A stretch of DNA of 9,533 bases from Acidobacteriota bacterium (GTDB taxonomy: Bacteria; Actinomycetota; Acidimicrobiia; Spongiisociales; UBA5794): positions 1-9,533 of the forward strand of contig JACZST010000056.1 of NCBI GenBank assembly GCA_022574065.1. Direction: 5' to 3'. Positions 1 to 5,673 of this stretch are shown here, one piece after another (position 1 is the first letter of the stretch; each line of letters starts with the position of its first letter). The notes below the pieces were generated by a model. That model was not told where the DNA came from, made no database searches, and saw only the letters and a program-made list of their open reading frames with translations. A program made the translations under genes and the position numbers.

Positions 1-566
1 CGGCTCGAGGCGAAACCCGGGACGTCGTTGACCACCGCCGCCTCCATGCCGAGGAATCCCACCGTCTCCAGGATGGTTGCCAGGGTGATGTCGCTCGTCG
101 CCGCACCCCTGATCACCTCGACCAGGTGGATGGCCCAGACCGGGTTGAAGAAGTGCATCCCGGCGAACGATTGCGGCGTTTGCAGGCCGGCGGCGAGATC
201 GTCGATCGAGATACTCGACGTGTTCGAGGCCAAGACGACGGGACGACGCTGCTCGGCCGCCCCCAACACGTCGGCCTTGATTCCCATATCCTCGACGACG
301 ACCTCCACAATCAAGGCCAGGCCCTCGGGTAGGTCATCGATCGATGCCACTGCGGTGATCCTTGCCCCAGCCTGCGCAGCCGTATCCTGCCCAAGCTTGC
401 CGCGCTCAACGCCTATATCCAGTGAGGCACGGACCTGGGCGACCGACTGCTCGGCATGGTCGAGATCGAGGTCGGCAAGGTGCACGGACGCTCCGGCAAC
501 GGCGAATCGGTACGCGACACCGACTCCCATCGTGCCTCCGCCGATGATGCCGACGGCTCGCTCCAT
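1..566 (-). CDS. 3-hydroxyacyl-CoA dehydrogenase (3-hydroxybutyryl-CoA dehydrogenase-like), C-terminus beyond the window
   Basis: This gene encodes the NAD-binding half of an L-3-hydroxyacyl-CoA dehydrogenase, which oxidises 3-hydroxyacyl-CoA to 3-ketoacyl-CoA with NAD+ in beta-oxidation or butyrate/PHB-type metabolism, in the cytoplasm. Only 188 residues are visible and the frame runs off the left edge. The protein opens with a Rossmann dinucleotide loop GGGTMG (residues 9-14), with an acidic cluster (ADLDLD, 31-36) after the second strand. Catalytic-region motifs follow: SNTSS (114-118), GMHFFNP with the catalytic His138, and LVEV with Glu150. The visible part ends at the PGF motif (183-185) that precedes the C-terminal helical domain. 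The start at 566 is supported by a strong GGAGGG Shine-Dalgarno eight bases upstream (575-580), unlike most starts in this window. The family normally has about 280-290 residues, so roughly 100 are missing. The chain-length preference cannot be told from this part. Confidence 0.9.
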   Translation of the reverse strand, partial: MERAVGIIGGGTMGVGVAYRFAVAGASVHLADLDLDHAEQSVAQVRASLDIGVERGKLGQDTAAQAGARITAVASIDDLPEGLALIVEVVVEDMGIKADVLGAAEQRRPVVLASNTSSISIDDLAAGLQTPQSFAGMHFFNPVWAIHLVEVIRGAATSDITLATILETVGFLGMEAAVVNDVPGFASS

Positions 567-574
567 GCGGTCAA

Positions 575-580
575 CCCTCC
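575..580 (-). promoter_or_regulatory. Shine-Dalgarno of the 3-hydroxyacyl-CoA dehydrogenase gene
   Basis: On the minus strand GGAGGG lies eight bases before the ATG at 566. It is the only near-consensus ribosome binding site in front of any gene here and fixes the start. The contrast with the SD-less starts elsewhere suggests this gene has a leadered transcript. Confidence 0.75.
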
Positions 581-704
581 TCAGCGGCTCGCCGACCGTC
601 GCCAGGGCCGTCGCCAGCATTGGCATCCTCCGGGACCGCGACGGTCGCCGGCCCCCATTGTGCCGCGGTCGCTCCGTCGATGGGCCGAGAGACCAGCGCT
701 AGCC

Positions 705-731
705 CCAACGCGCGAGCGCGCCCGGCGTTGG
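705..731 (-). terminator. Possible hairpin terminator after the hydrolase gene
   Basis: CCAACGC (705-711) pairs perfectly with GCGTTGG (725-731), and the 13-base GC-rich loop can fold further. On the minus strand it starts nine bases after the hydrolase stop codon. There is no T-run, so it is not a classical rho-independent terminator. U-less hairpins are often proposed as terminators in high-GC actinobacteria. Confidence 0.35.
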
Positions 732-740
732 ACGGTTCCG

Positions 741-1655
741 TCACCCATCGAGAAACTCGTCGATGGCCTTGACGTACACCTCGGAACGTGACAGCACGGA
801 AGCATGGCCGCCCTCTTCTATCTCGATAACAACCGGGTCGGCGAGCCTGGCAGCGAGGTCGCGCTGGGCGCGCACCGGGACTACCTCATCGCGACCGGGG
901 ATGATCACCATCGTAGGAACAGAGATCTCGCCGACCCACTCGCGTGCGTCGAAGCGCAAAATCGCATTACCCGACTCGTAGAACAGGGTCGGGTCGCGGT
1001 TGAGCAGCGCCGCCCACATCCAACGCTGGGTGCTGGTATCGATGAGCTCATGCCTGAGGAGGTAGCGGTAGGTGAACATCGCTGCCTCCTTTTTCGACAC
1101 CCTGGCAACCGCCCTTGCCAGCCAGAACGAGAATCGGAGGGCGATACGGAACCGGTCGATGGGGTAAGCGGCAGTACCGGCGAGGATCAGCCGGTCGACA
1201 CGCTCGGGATGTCGATGGGCGAAGACCTGCGCCGCCATACCGCCCATCGAATAGCCGAAGAGGTTGACCCGCTCGTGGCCGAGCGCGGTGAGCACTCCTT
1301 CGAGCTCGGTCGCCAGGTCCTCGATGTCGAACGGACCCCGGATCCGGTCCGACTTTCCGTGGTTGCGATGGTCGGGGATGATCAGCCGGTACCGCTGTGA
1401 CAGCTCGGGGATGATCGAGAAGAAATTCATCTCGCCGTCGAAGCTCCAGCCATGAGCCAGCACCAGTGTTGGCGCGTCGATGGGCCCGATCTCACGCACG
1501 AAAAACTCGCGTTCGTCGACGAACACGCTTCGGCCGGGAACCCGGATCGGCCTCACCTGAGGTCCTTCGTAGGCCGGCTCCCGGTCGGAGCCGAACAGTC
1601 GGTAGGCGAGCCAGAGGCCGATAGGCACGGCAACGATTATCAGGACGATGGTCAC
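741..1655 (-). CDS. Alpha/beta hydrolase with N-terminal membrane anchor
   Basis: This is a single-domain alpha/beta-hydrolase fold enzyme of 304 residues using the GTG at 1655. A hydrophobic segment at residues 2-21 predicts an N-terminal membrane anchor with the catalytic domain probably outside the membrane. The fold signature is complete: oxyanion HGW (68-70), nucleophile elbow GYSMGG with Ser136, acid Asp256 in PGRDEVV, and His284 in GGHAS. The substrate is unknown; esterases, epoxide hydrolases, C-C hydrolases and haloperoxidase-like proteins share these motifs. An ATG at 1769 would add 38 residues but would overlap the ferredoxin gene by 74 bases, and the added part is Ser/Arg-rich and reads like an out-of-frame shadow. 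The GTG at 1655 has TACCCT seven bases upstream, which fits a leaderless start; a TTG at 1661 is the other option. It follows the ferredoxin gene by about 40 bases. Confidence 0.85.
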   Translation of the reverse strand: MTIVLIIVAVPIGLWLAYRLFGSDREPAYEGPQVRPIRVPGRSVFVDEREFFVREIGPIDAPTLVLAHGWSFDGEMNFFSIIPELSQRYRLIIPDHRNHGKSDRIRGPFDIEDLATELEGVLTALGHERVNLFGYSMGGMAAQVFAHRHPERVDRLILAGTAAYPIDRFRIALRFSFWLARAVARVSKKEAAMFTYRYLLRHELIDTSTQRWMWAALLNRDPTLFYESGNAILRFDAREWVGEISVPTMVIIPGRDEVVPVRAQRDLAARLADPVVIEIEEGGHASVLSRSEVYVKAIDEFLDG

Positions 1656-1662
1656 TGACAAA

Positions 1663-1668
1663 AGGGTA
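1663..1668 (-). promoter_or_regulatory. Putative -10 element TACCCT for a leaderless hydrolase transcript
   Basis: TACCCT on the minus strand ends seven bases before the GTG at 1655, the spacing expected if transcription starts at the start codon. No Shine-Dalgarno is present and no good -35 was seen. It is used here to prefer GTG 1655 over the upstream ATG. Confidence 0.35.
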
Positions 1669-1695
1669 CCCAGGGACGTGCTACGTATTGCCTGA

Positions 1696-2136
1696 CTACT
1701 CCGACGACCGGAGGTCGTCGGCAGCAAAGACGTACTCCGCAACCGGAGTCCCGCCGATGAGGTGCTCAACGATGATCCGCTCCATCACATCCACCGACAC
1801 GGAGTGGTACCACACCCCTTCCGGGTAGACGACTGCGATCGGGCCCTGTTCGCAGATGCGGAGGCAGTCCACCTTGGACCGCAACACTGTGCCGGTTCCC
1901 ACCGGGGTGTCCGGAGGTGGCTGATCCGTATCGGAGCTCCGCCAGGGCGCAGGGGCCGAAGCCAGATCGAGCTCCTTCAAGCGTTTCTTGAGATACCTCC
2001 AGGTCTCGGCGCTGTCGTCAAAGGTCGAGCATCTTGGTTTCGTCTGCATGGCGCACAGGAAGATGTGGCGTTGCAGGTTACCGATGCCGAGTGAGCCGCT
2101 GATGGCATCCAGGCGCTGTCGTGCGTTCTCGTCCAT
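1696..2136 (-). CDS. Thioredoxin-like [2Fe-2S] ferredoxin domain protein
   Basis: This 146-residue protein resembles thioredoxin-fold (2Fe-2S) ferredoxins, small cytoplasmic electron carriers also found as the NuoE-like fold. It shows the family layout: HIFLCAMQTKPRC (residues 24-36), a WRYLKKRLKEL helix (46-56), then SKVDCLRIC (87-95), the GPIAVVYPEGVWY strand region (98-110), and a helix ending in the partner-binding tail VEHLIGGTPVAEYVF. The four candidate cluster ligands are Cys28, Cys36, Cys91 and Cys95. A Pro-rich loop (about 62-85) separates the halves. The ATG at 2136 was chosen because an upstream ATG at 2217 would run across the divergent selD start and adds only a low-complexity leader. 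It is divergent from selD by 58 bases. Its electron-transfer partner is unknown. Confidence 0.8.
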   Translation of the reverse strand: MDENARQRLDAISGSLGIGNLQRHIFLCAMQTKPRCSTFDDSAETWRYLKKRLKELDLASAPAPWRSSDTDQPPPDTPVGTGTVLRSKVDCLRICEQGPIAVVYPEGVWYHSVSVDVMERIIVEHLIGGTPVAEYVFAADDLRSSE

Positions 2137-2194
2137 GCACCGAGTCTGGAGCCCCTGCGCGTCCTCCGCAACCACCGACGGTACGCTCCGGCGC
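2137..2194. promoter_or_regulatory. Divergent promoter region between ferredoxin gene and selD
   Basis: These 58 bases must hold the promoters for both directions unless one lies inside a gene. On the plus strand TACGCT (2182-2187) ends seven bases before the selD ATG. On the minus strand an overlapping TACCGT (2183-2178) could serve the ferredoxin gene with an untranslated leader of about 35 bases. Convincing -35 boxes were not seen. No room exists for a large riboswitch such as an M-box for the downstream mgtE. Confidence 0.4.
2182..2187 (+). promoter_or_regulatory. Putative -10 element TACGCT for leaderless selD
   Basis: TACGCT fits the TANNNT pattern and ends seven bases before the ATG at 2195, so transcription would begin at or beside the start codon. 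There is no Shine-Dalgarno in front of this ATG and no alternative in-frame start immediately upstream, which agrees with a leaderless mRNA. Confidence 0.45.
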
Positions 2195-3256
2195 ATGGAC
2201 GCCATCCGTCTCACCACGTTCAGTCACGGCTCGGGTTGAGCCTGCAAGCTCGCACCTGACGAGCTGGCGCAGGTCTTGCGCCGCGCGCACGGAACCCCTG
2301 CCACCCAACACCCGGACCTCCTCGTAGGTATTGCCGGGGCGGACGACGCCGGGGTCATGCGGATCACCGACAACGTCGCCCTCGTCCAGACCGTCGACTT
2401 CTTCACGCCGATCGTCGACGATGCAGAACTGTGGGGGCGAATAGCTGCCGCCAATGCCCTCTCCGACGTCTATGCCATGGGCGGCACACCGCTGACTGCG
2501 CTCCAGCTGCTGTCGTGGCCGCGAGACACGCTGCCGTGGGACCTGGCCGCCGACGTGATCGACGGAGGCCTGGCGGTACTCGCCGAAGCGGGATGCACGC
2601 TCGTCGGCGGACACTCGATCGATGACCCGGAGCCCAAGTACGGGTTCGCCATCACCGGGACCGTCGACCCCGAGCACATGATCACCAACGGCGGCGCGGC
2701 TGCGGGCGACGTGCTCGTGTTGACCAAGCCGCTCGGGACCGGTGTCATCACAACCGCCCTCAAGGCCGGTGCCGCACCGGCCGGGGTCATGGATGCTGCT
2801 GCCGGTCTGATGACCAGGTTGAACGACTCGGCGGCGGTGGCGGCGGTGGCAACGGGTGTTGTCGCAGGAACCGATGTCACCGGGTACGGCCTGCTTGGTC
2901 ACCTCCAGGAGATGGCGAACGCCAGTGGGGTAACCGCCGTCGTCGACCCGGAGCGAGTACCGATCATCGACGGCACCGCCGACTTGTTCGAGGCCGGCCA
3001 CTTTCCCGGGGGCTCGAAGCGAAACCGAAGATCGCTGCAGGGATCGGTCGACGTCGGAACGACTGACGACACCACCCTGAACCTGCTCTACGACGCCCAA
3101 ACCAACGGCGGGCTCCTCCTCGCGGTATCCCCTGACGATGTAGATGCTCTCGTCGATCGGCTCGAGGCATCCGGCGACGGGGCTTACCGGATCGGGGAGA
3201 TGATCCAGCGGGCGGAACCGAACGCCATCGTGTTGGGCTCGGTACTCCTGCCATGA
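2195..3256 (+). CDS. selD: Selenide, water dikinase (selenophosphate synthetase), selenocysteine-containing: in-frame TGA at 2237-2239
   Basis: SelD makes selenophosphate, AMP and phosphate from selenide, ATP and water, supplying activated selenium for selenocysteine and selenouridine. Read from ATG 2195 with the TGA as Sec, the product is 353 residues, normal for the family. Residues 9-19 read FSHGSG-U-ACKL, aligning with E. coli SHGAGCGCKI, so Sec15 replaces catalytic Cys17 and Lys18 matches the essential Lys20. Further motifs are GADDAGV (48-54), TVDFFTPIVDD (66-76), ANALSDVYAMGG (86-97), GGHSIDD (138-144), TKPLGTG (177-183), DVTGYGLLGH (227-236) and DAQTNGGLL (300-308; usually DPQTSGGLL). 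Without recoding, translation could start only at a TTG (2276), losing the catalytic loop. A SECIS-like hairpin follows the TGA. mgtE overlaps its stop by four bases. The alternatives of a sequencing error (TGC to TGA) or a recent nonsense mutation are unlikely because of the hairpin. Confidence 0.95.
2237..2239 (+). other. Recoded UGA (selenocysteine codon 15 of selD)
   Basis: This TGA is in frame with both the upstream ATG (codon 1 at 2195) and the rest of the SelD reading frame. It sits at the position of the active-site Cys/Sec of the family, followed by Ala-Cys-Lys. Sec at this site is well known in SelD of several bacteria and in archaeal and animal homologues, so reading it as Sec rather than stop is strongly favoured. 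Confidence 0.92.
2247..2265 (+). other. Second hairpin between the UGA and the SECIS hairpin of selD
   Basis: AGCTCG (2247-2252) pairs perfectly with CGAGCT (2260-2265) around a seven-base loop CACCTGA. It directly abuts the SECIS-like hairpin, so the two could stack coaxially in the mRNA. It begins seven bases after the UGA and may bring the distant SECIS loop closer to the decoding site. The role is inferred; only the pairing is seen. Confidence 0.5.
2266..2282 (+). promoter_or_regulatory. Bacterial SECIS element of selD
   Basis: GGCGCA (2266-2271) and TGCGCC (2277-2282) form a perfect six-base-pair stem closing the loop GGTCT (2272-2276). The apical loop of the E. coli fdhF SECIS recognised by SelB carries the same GGUCU bases. 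The loop begins 32 bases after the UGA, longer than the 18 in fdhF but within the spread of bacterial elements. It would bind the C-terminal domain of SelB and bring Sec-tRNA to the UGA at 2237. Confidence 0.8.
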
Positions 3257-4662
3257 AAATCCGGATTCCCGGGCCGCGCGCCGTGGTCGAGACCGTTCGC
3301 GATATGGCGCGGCGAAGCCCGCAGGAAGCCGAGGCCTACCTCGACACCCACCCCGAGGAATGGGAAGACCTCGCCGAGCACACGCCGGAGAACGCCGCCG
3401 ACATCCTCGAAGCCCTCCCCGAAGAGGGAGCAGCCGACCTGCTGGCCGAACTCGAGACCGATCACGCCGGCGAGGTGCTCGACGAGATGCGCCCCGAGGC
3501 GGCCGCCGACGTTATCGAGTCGATCCGACCGGCGGCTGCCGCGGAGCTGATTGCGGCAATGGACGCCGACCAGGCCGCCGACCTGGTCGGGGTGCTCGAG
3601 GTGGACGAGCAGAGCGCAATCATTGCAGCCCTCGACCCCGACACGGCAGTCGAGATCGAGCAGCTGATGGAGCACGAGCCTGATACGGCGGGCGGGATGA
3701 TGACCACCGACTATGCCGCGCTGCCGGTCGGACTCACCGTCGGGGAGGCGGTCGATGGGCTGCGCCGGATGCATGCCGACCTCGGCTCCAACCTGTCCTA
3801 TGTGTACGTGATCGACGATACGGATCTGCTGCGCGGCGTCGTGTCGTTCCGGGAGCTCGTCTTCGCCAGGCCGGGTCAGGGCCTGGACGAGGTCATGGTG
3901 GGACATCCCGTCTCCGTGGACGTCTCGACAGACCGCGAGGTGGTGTCCGAGCTGATCCAGCGCTACCACCTCCTCGCCATCCCTGTAGTCGATGCCTCAG
4001 AGCGGTTGGTCGGGATGGTGAAGGTCGACCGGGCCATCGAAGCGATTCGGGCCGAAGCCGGCGAGGACATCGCGGTGATGATGGGCGTGCACGAGGAGGA
4101 CTCGATCTTCACGCCGATCGGACGATCGGTGCGCAGGCGTTTGCCGTGGATCCTATTCAACCTCGTGGTCGGATTGTTGCTCGCCTTCTTGATCGCTCAG
4201 TTCGAGTCGATCCTGATCGGTGCCGTTGTGCTGGCGGCCTACATGCCGCTCGTCGCCCTGCTCGGGGGTAACTCGGGCGCGCAGAGCCTGGCGGTGATCA
4301 TCCGGTCGATCGCGGTGGGAGACCTGCCGCCTGGCAGGGCGGGCAGGGCGGTCCGGCGCGAGGTTGCGGTCACCATGATCAACGGGCTCGTGATCGCCGT
4401 GCTCGCCGCAGCGCTGGGGGCGATCACCGTCGGCCTCTTTGGGGAACAAAGCTCGATCACATCGGCAGAGATGGCGATCATCCTGTTCGTGTCGGTCGTG
4501 ATCGCATTCACGACCGCCGGCGTTGTCGGTGCCGGGATCCCGATCCTGCTCAGGTCCATGGGCCAGGATCCTGCGCTGGCCTCGAACATCTTCCTGACCG
4601 TGATCACCGACCTGGTCAGCTTCGCCGGGTTCCTGCTGATCGCATCACTGCTGCTGAGCTGA
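3253..4662 (+). CDS. mgtE: MgtE family magnesium channel/transporter
   Basis: MgtE moves Mg2+ across the inner membrane as a dimer, gated by intracellular Mg2+. This 469-residue protein has the full architecture. A soluble helical N domain (about 10-140) carries repeated AADxLxEL/AADxIES-type helical units. The linker motif HEPDTAGGMMTTDY (141-154) comes next, followed by two CBS domains (about 152-207 and 213-270), a connecting helix, and five predicted membrane helices (about 298-469). Pore-region motifs are GGNSGAQ (338-344) and ITDLVSF (451-457), with Asp453 at the position of the conserved Mg2+-binding Asp of Thermus MgtE. The ATG overlaps the selD TGA as ATGA, so translation is probably coupled and the two genes share a transcript. 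No Mg-sensing leader is visible in front of the gene. It ends 65 bases from a converging gene. Confidence 0.95.
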   Translation: MKIRIPGPRAVVETVRDMARRSPQEAEAYLDTHPEEWEDLAEHTPENAADILEALPEEGAADLLAELETDHAGEVLDEMRPEAAADVIESIRPAAAAELIAAMDADQAADLVGVLEVDEQSAIIAALDPDTAVEIEQLMEHEPDTAGGMMTTDYAALPVGLTVGEAVDGLRRMHADLGSNLSYVYVIDDTDLLRGVVSFRELVFARPGQGLDEVMVGHPVSVDVSTDREVVSELIQRYHLLAIPVVDASERLVGMVKVDRAIEAIRAEAGEDIAVMMGVHEEDSIFTPIGRSVRRRLPWILFNLVVGLLLAFLIAQFESILIGAVVLAAYMPLVALLGGNSGAQSLAVIIRSIAVGDLPPGRAGRAVRREVAVTMINGLVIAVLAAALGAITVGLFGEQSSITSAEMAIILFVSVVIAFTTAGVVGAGIPILLRSMGQDPALASNIFLTVITDLVSFAGFLLIASLLLS

Positions 4663-4686
4663 GAGTCACGAGTCGCAAGACACAAG
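4663..4686 (+). repeat. Post-stop repeat copy 1, after mgtE
   Basis: It begins directly after the mgtE TGA and is built of GAGTCAC, GAGTCGCAAG and ACACAAG. The same three blocks in the same order follow the alcohol dehydrogenase stop on the minus strand, where two short insertions separate them. See also the AGTCGCAAG copy at 4716-4724. Confidence 0.7.
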
Positions 4687-4715
4687 AGGCGCCGGCATTG
4701 ACCTGTGACGTGAGA

Positions 4716-4724
4716 CTTGCGACT
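4716..4724 (-). repeat. Post-stop repeat copy 2 (core AGTCGCAAG), after the Thr-rich lipoprotein gene
   Basis: Read on the minus strand, AGTCGCAAG begins three bases after the TGA of the lipoprotein gene, followed by TCTCACGTCAC. The core is identical to the copies after mgtE and after the alcohol dehydrogenase gene, and it has the same orientation relative to its gene. Confidence 0.6.
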
Positions 4725-4727
4725 TCC

Positions 4728-5222
4728 TCAGCTCCCCAAGACTGTCGTCCCGAGCTCTGCGAACGGGCCCCGGTAGACAATTCTGAATCCCTCTTCGAGG
4801 CTGACGAGATAATGCTCGGCGAGCTCCTGGAGCTGCTCGTCGGTCGGCTCCTCCAACAGAACCGCGTCGGCGGCTGCGAGCGAGTCGACGACGTGAGCCT
4901 CGAAAATCGGCGGGAACTTATCGACGACATCACCAATCACGTCGTAGAGGTCGATGTCGGTCAGCACCTCGACGGATCCGCTGTCGAGCAGCACCACCAC
5001 CGTATCGCCACCGTTGGCGTCATCGATACGGGTCACGATCCGATACGAAGGGAAACGGGGCGCAGAGAGCGGGGCAAGCGTGGTAGCGGTCGTCGAAGTC
5101 GTCGTCTCCGGCGGCAGGGTCGTGGTAACAGGCTGCGCAGTTGTTGTCGTCGTTTCGGTGCTACCGAACGTACAGCCGGCGGTGAGCATTACCCCTGCGA
5201 CGACGATCACTCGCACCCACAT
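4728..5222 (-). CDS. Thr-rich lipoprotein of unknown function
   Basis: This is a predicted secreted lipoprotein of 164 residues. Residues 1-17 form a short signal peptide: n-region MWVR, hydrophobic VIVVAGVM and lipobox LTAGC, with Cys17 as the acylation site. A Thr/Pro-rich linker follows (about 22-53), typical of actinobacterial surface lipoproteins. Next comes a globular part of about 110 residues with strands (PSYRIVTRIDD, DTVVVLLDSGSVEVLTDIDL) and an acidic helix (PTDEQLQELAEHYLVSLEEG). No family was recognised. An ATG at 5243 would add seven residues and overlap the upstream gene by 11 bases. The ATG at 5222 is preferred because TAGAGT ends seven bases before it and the gene then starts ten bases past the previous stop. 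It is the last gene of the minus-strand run and converges on mgtE. Confidence 0.75.
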   Translation of the reverse strand: MWVRVIVVAGVMLTAGCTFGSTETTTTTAQPVTTTLPPETTTSTTATTLAPLSAPRFPSYRIVTRIDDANGGDTVVVLLDSGSVEVLTDIDLYDVIGDVVDKFPPIFEAHVVDSLAAADAVLLEEPTDEQLQELAEHYLVSLEEGFRIVYRGPFAELGTTVLGS

Positions 5223-5229
5223 ACGGCCG

Positions 5230-5235
5230 ACTCTA
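5230..5235 (-). promoter_or_regulatory. Putative internal -10 element TAGAGT before the Thr-rich lipoprotein
   Basis: TAGAGT on the minus strand ends seven bases before the ATG at 5222. Its first three bases are also the stop codon of the upstream gene. It may give a secondary leaderless transcript for the lipoprotein. The evidence is only the hexamer and its spacing. Confidence 0.3.
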
Positions 5236-5673
5236 CCGAGCATCGCCTTTACCGATCTCTTCGGCCTGCCACGCCTGGAACGAGGTTCCCTCCAACCACC
5301 CGGTGCCGTTCACGACTCGAAATCTCATCGACACTTCGTCGAATCCCTCAGGCGTCGGGTTCGCATACAGCTCCTTCATTGCCAGTTCCAGTGGCGGTCG
5401 CCAGGCAGGTACACCGACCGCGATGTCGACTCGAGCCCTCCACGATCGCTCCGTAGCCTTTCGATCTGCATCGGCAGCCAACCAGAAAGTCTGGAGCTTG
5501 ATCGCATTCCTGATCGCTCGGCGCAGCAGTTTCGCCTCATCGCGATCAATCGAAAAAGCGTTGAGCCCGATGGTCTCGAGCCAGTCGGCGAACGCCGAAT
5601 CGTTCCAGCGCTCCGGCTCCATGACCACTTCGCGGTAGAGGCTGTCGACAGCCTCTGCCAGCCCGGCGGTCAC
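5233..5673 (-). CDS. Hypothetical protein, coupled to the class IV aminotransferase
   Basis: This 146-residue protein is predicted soluble, with no signal peptide or membrane segment, and I do not recognise its family. It starts with GTG at 5673, and GTGA overlaps the stop of the aminotransferase gene by four bases, which makes it a real co-translated gene. It is rich in Trp (seven, at residues 23, 31, 64, 78, 91, 126 and 135). A charged helical stretch RDEAKLLRRAIRNAIKL (44-60) precedes the segment RKATERSWRARVDIAVGVPAW (71-91), and a strand-like RFRVVNGTGWLEG (117-129) lies near the end. There is no Cys. The tight overlap suggests a role with the aminotransferase, either as partner or in the same pathway, but nothing in the sequence shows what it does. 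Confidence 0.8.
   Translation of the reverse strand: MTAGLAEAVDSLYREVVMEPERWNDSAFADWLETIGLNAFSIDRDEAKLLRRAIRNAIKLQTFWLAADADRKATERSWRARVDIAVGVPAWRPPLELAMKELYANPTPEGFDEVSMRFRVVNGTGWLEGTSFQAWQAEEIGKGDAR

Larger units (their letters stand above)
567..740. other. Intergenic region between dehydrogenase and hydrolase genes
   Basis: This 174-base gap lies between two minus-strand genes and holds no convincing ORF. Its contents are the Shine-Dalgarno at 575-580, a small GACCG-CGA-CGGTC hairpin at 634-646, and a longer hairpin at 705-731 beside the hydrolase stop. No clear -35/-10 pair for the dehydrogenase gene was recognised. No tRNA-like cloverleaf was seen. Confidence 0.5.
4659..4731. terminator. 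Inverted repeat between converging mgtE and lipoprotein gene
   Basis: AGTCGCAAG (4671-4679) is exactly complementary to CTTGCGACT (4716-4724), and CTGAG (4659-4663) to CTCAG (4727-4731), giving a long imperfect stem over a 36-base centre. It spans the whole gap between two converging genes and could end transcription from both sides. No T-run is present. The pairing arises because two copies of the post-stop repeat face each other. Confidence 0.4.

Noticed and set aside
28..702. 224-residue open frame on the plus strand across the dehydrogenase gene
   Set aside because: It is a shadow of the minus-strand dehydrogenase with its Rossmann and catalytic motifs; the composition is Ser/Arg/Thr-rich.
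567..740. tRNA-Sec or another tRNA in the largest gap
   Set aside because: No TTCRA T-loop with matching acceptor arms was found by eye in this or other gaps.
1656..1769. Hydrolase start at ATG 1769
   Set aside because: It would overlap the ferredoxin gene by 74 bases and add a Ser/Arg-rich leader before the membrane anchor. The GTG at 1655 has a -10-like hexamer at leaderless spacing.
2137..2217. Ferredoxin start at ATG 2217
   Set aside because: It would overlap the divergent selD start by 23 bases and adds 27 residues not typical of the family.
2237..2239. TGA as a sequencing error or nonsense mutation
   Set aside because: It sits exactly at the family's known Cys/Sec position and is followed by a GGTCT-loop hairpin; the rest of the gene is intact.
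2078..3100. 340-residue open frame on the minus strand across selD
   Set aside because: It is antisense to a clear selD, has no family-like motifs, and reflects third-position GC bias.
2276..3256. SelD starting at the TTG at 2276 as a shorter 326-residue protein
   Set aside because: It would lack the catalytic SHGSG-U-ACK loop, and the TTG lies in the loop and closing stem of the SECIS hairpin. The upstream in-frame segment from ATG 2195 restores a full-length SelD.
3184..3969. 261-residue minus-strand frame over mgtE
   Set aside because: It is antisense to MgtE N and CBS domains, with a His/Gly/Val-rich shadow composition.
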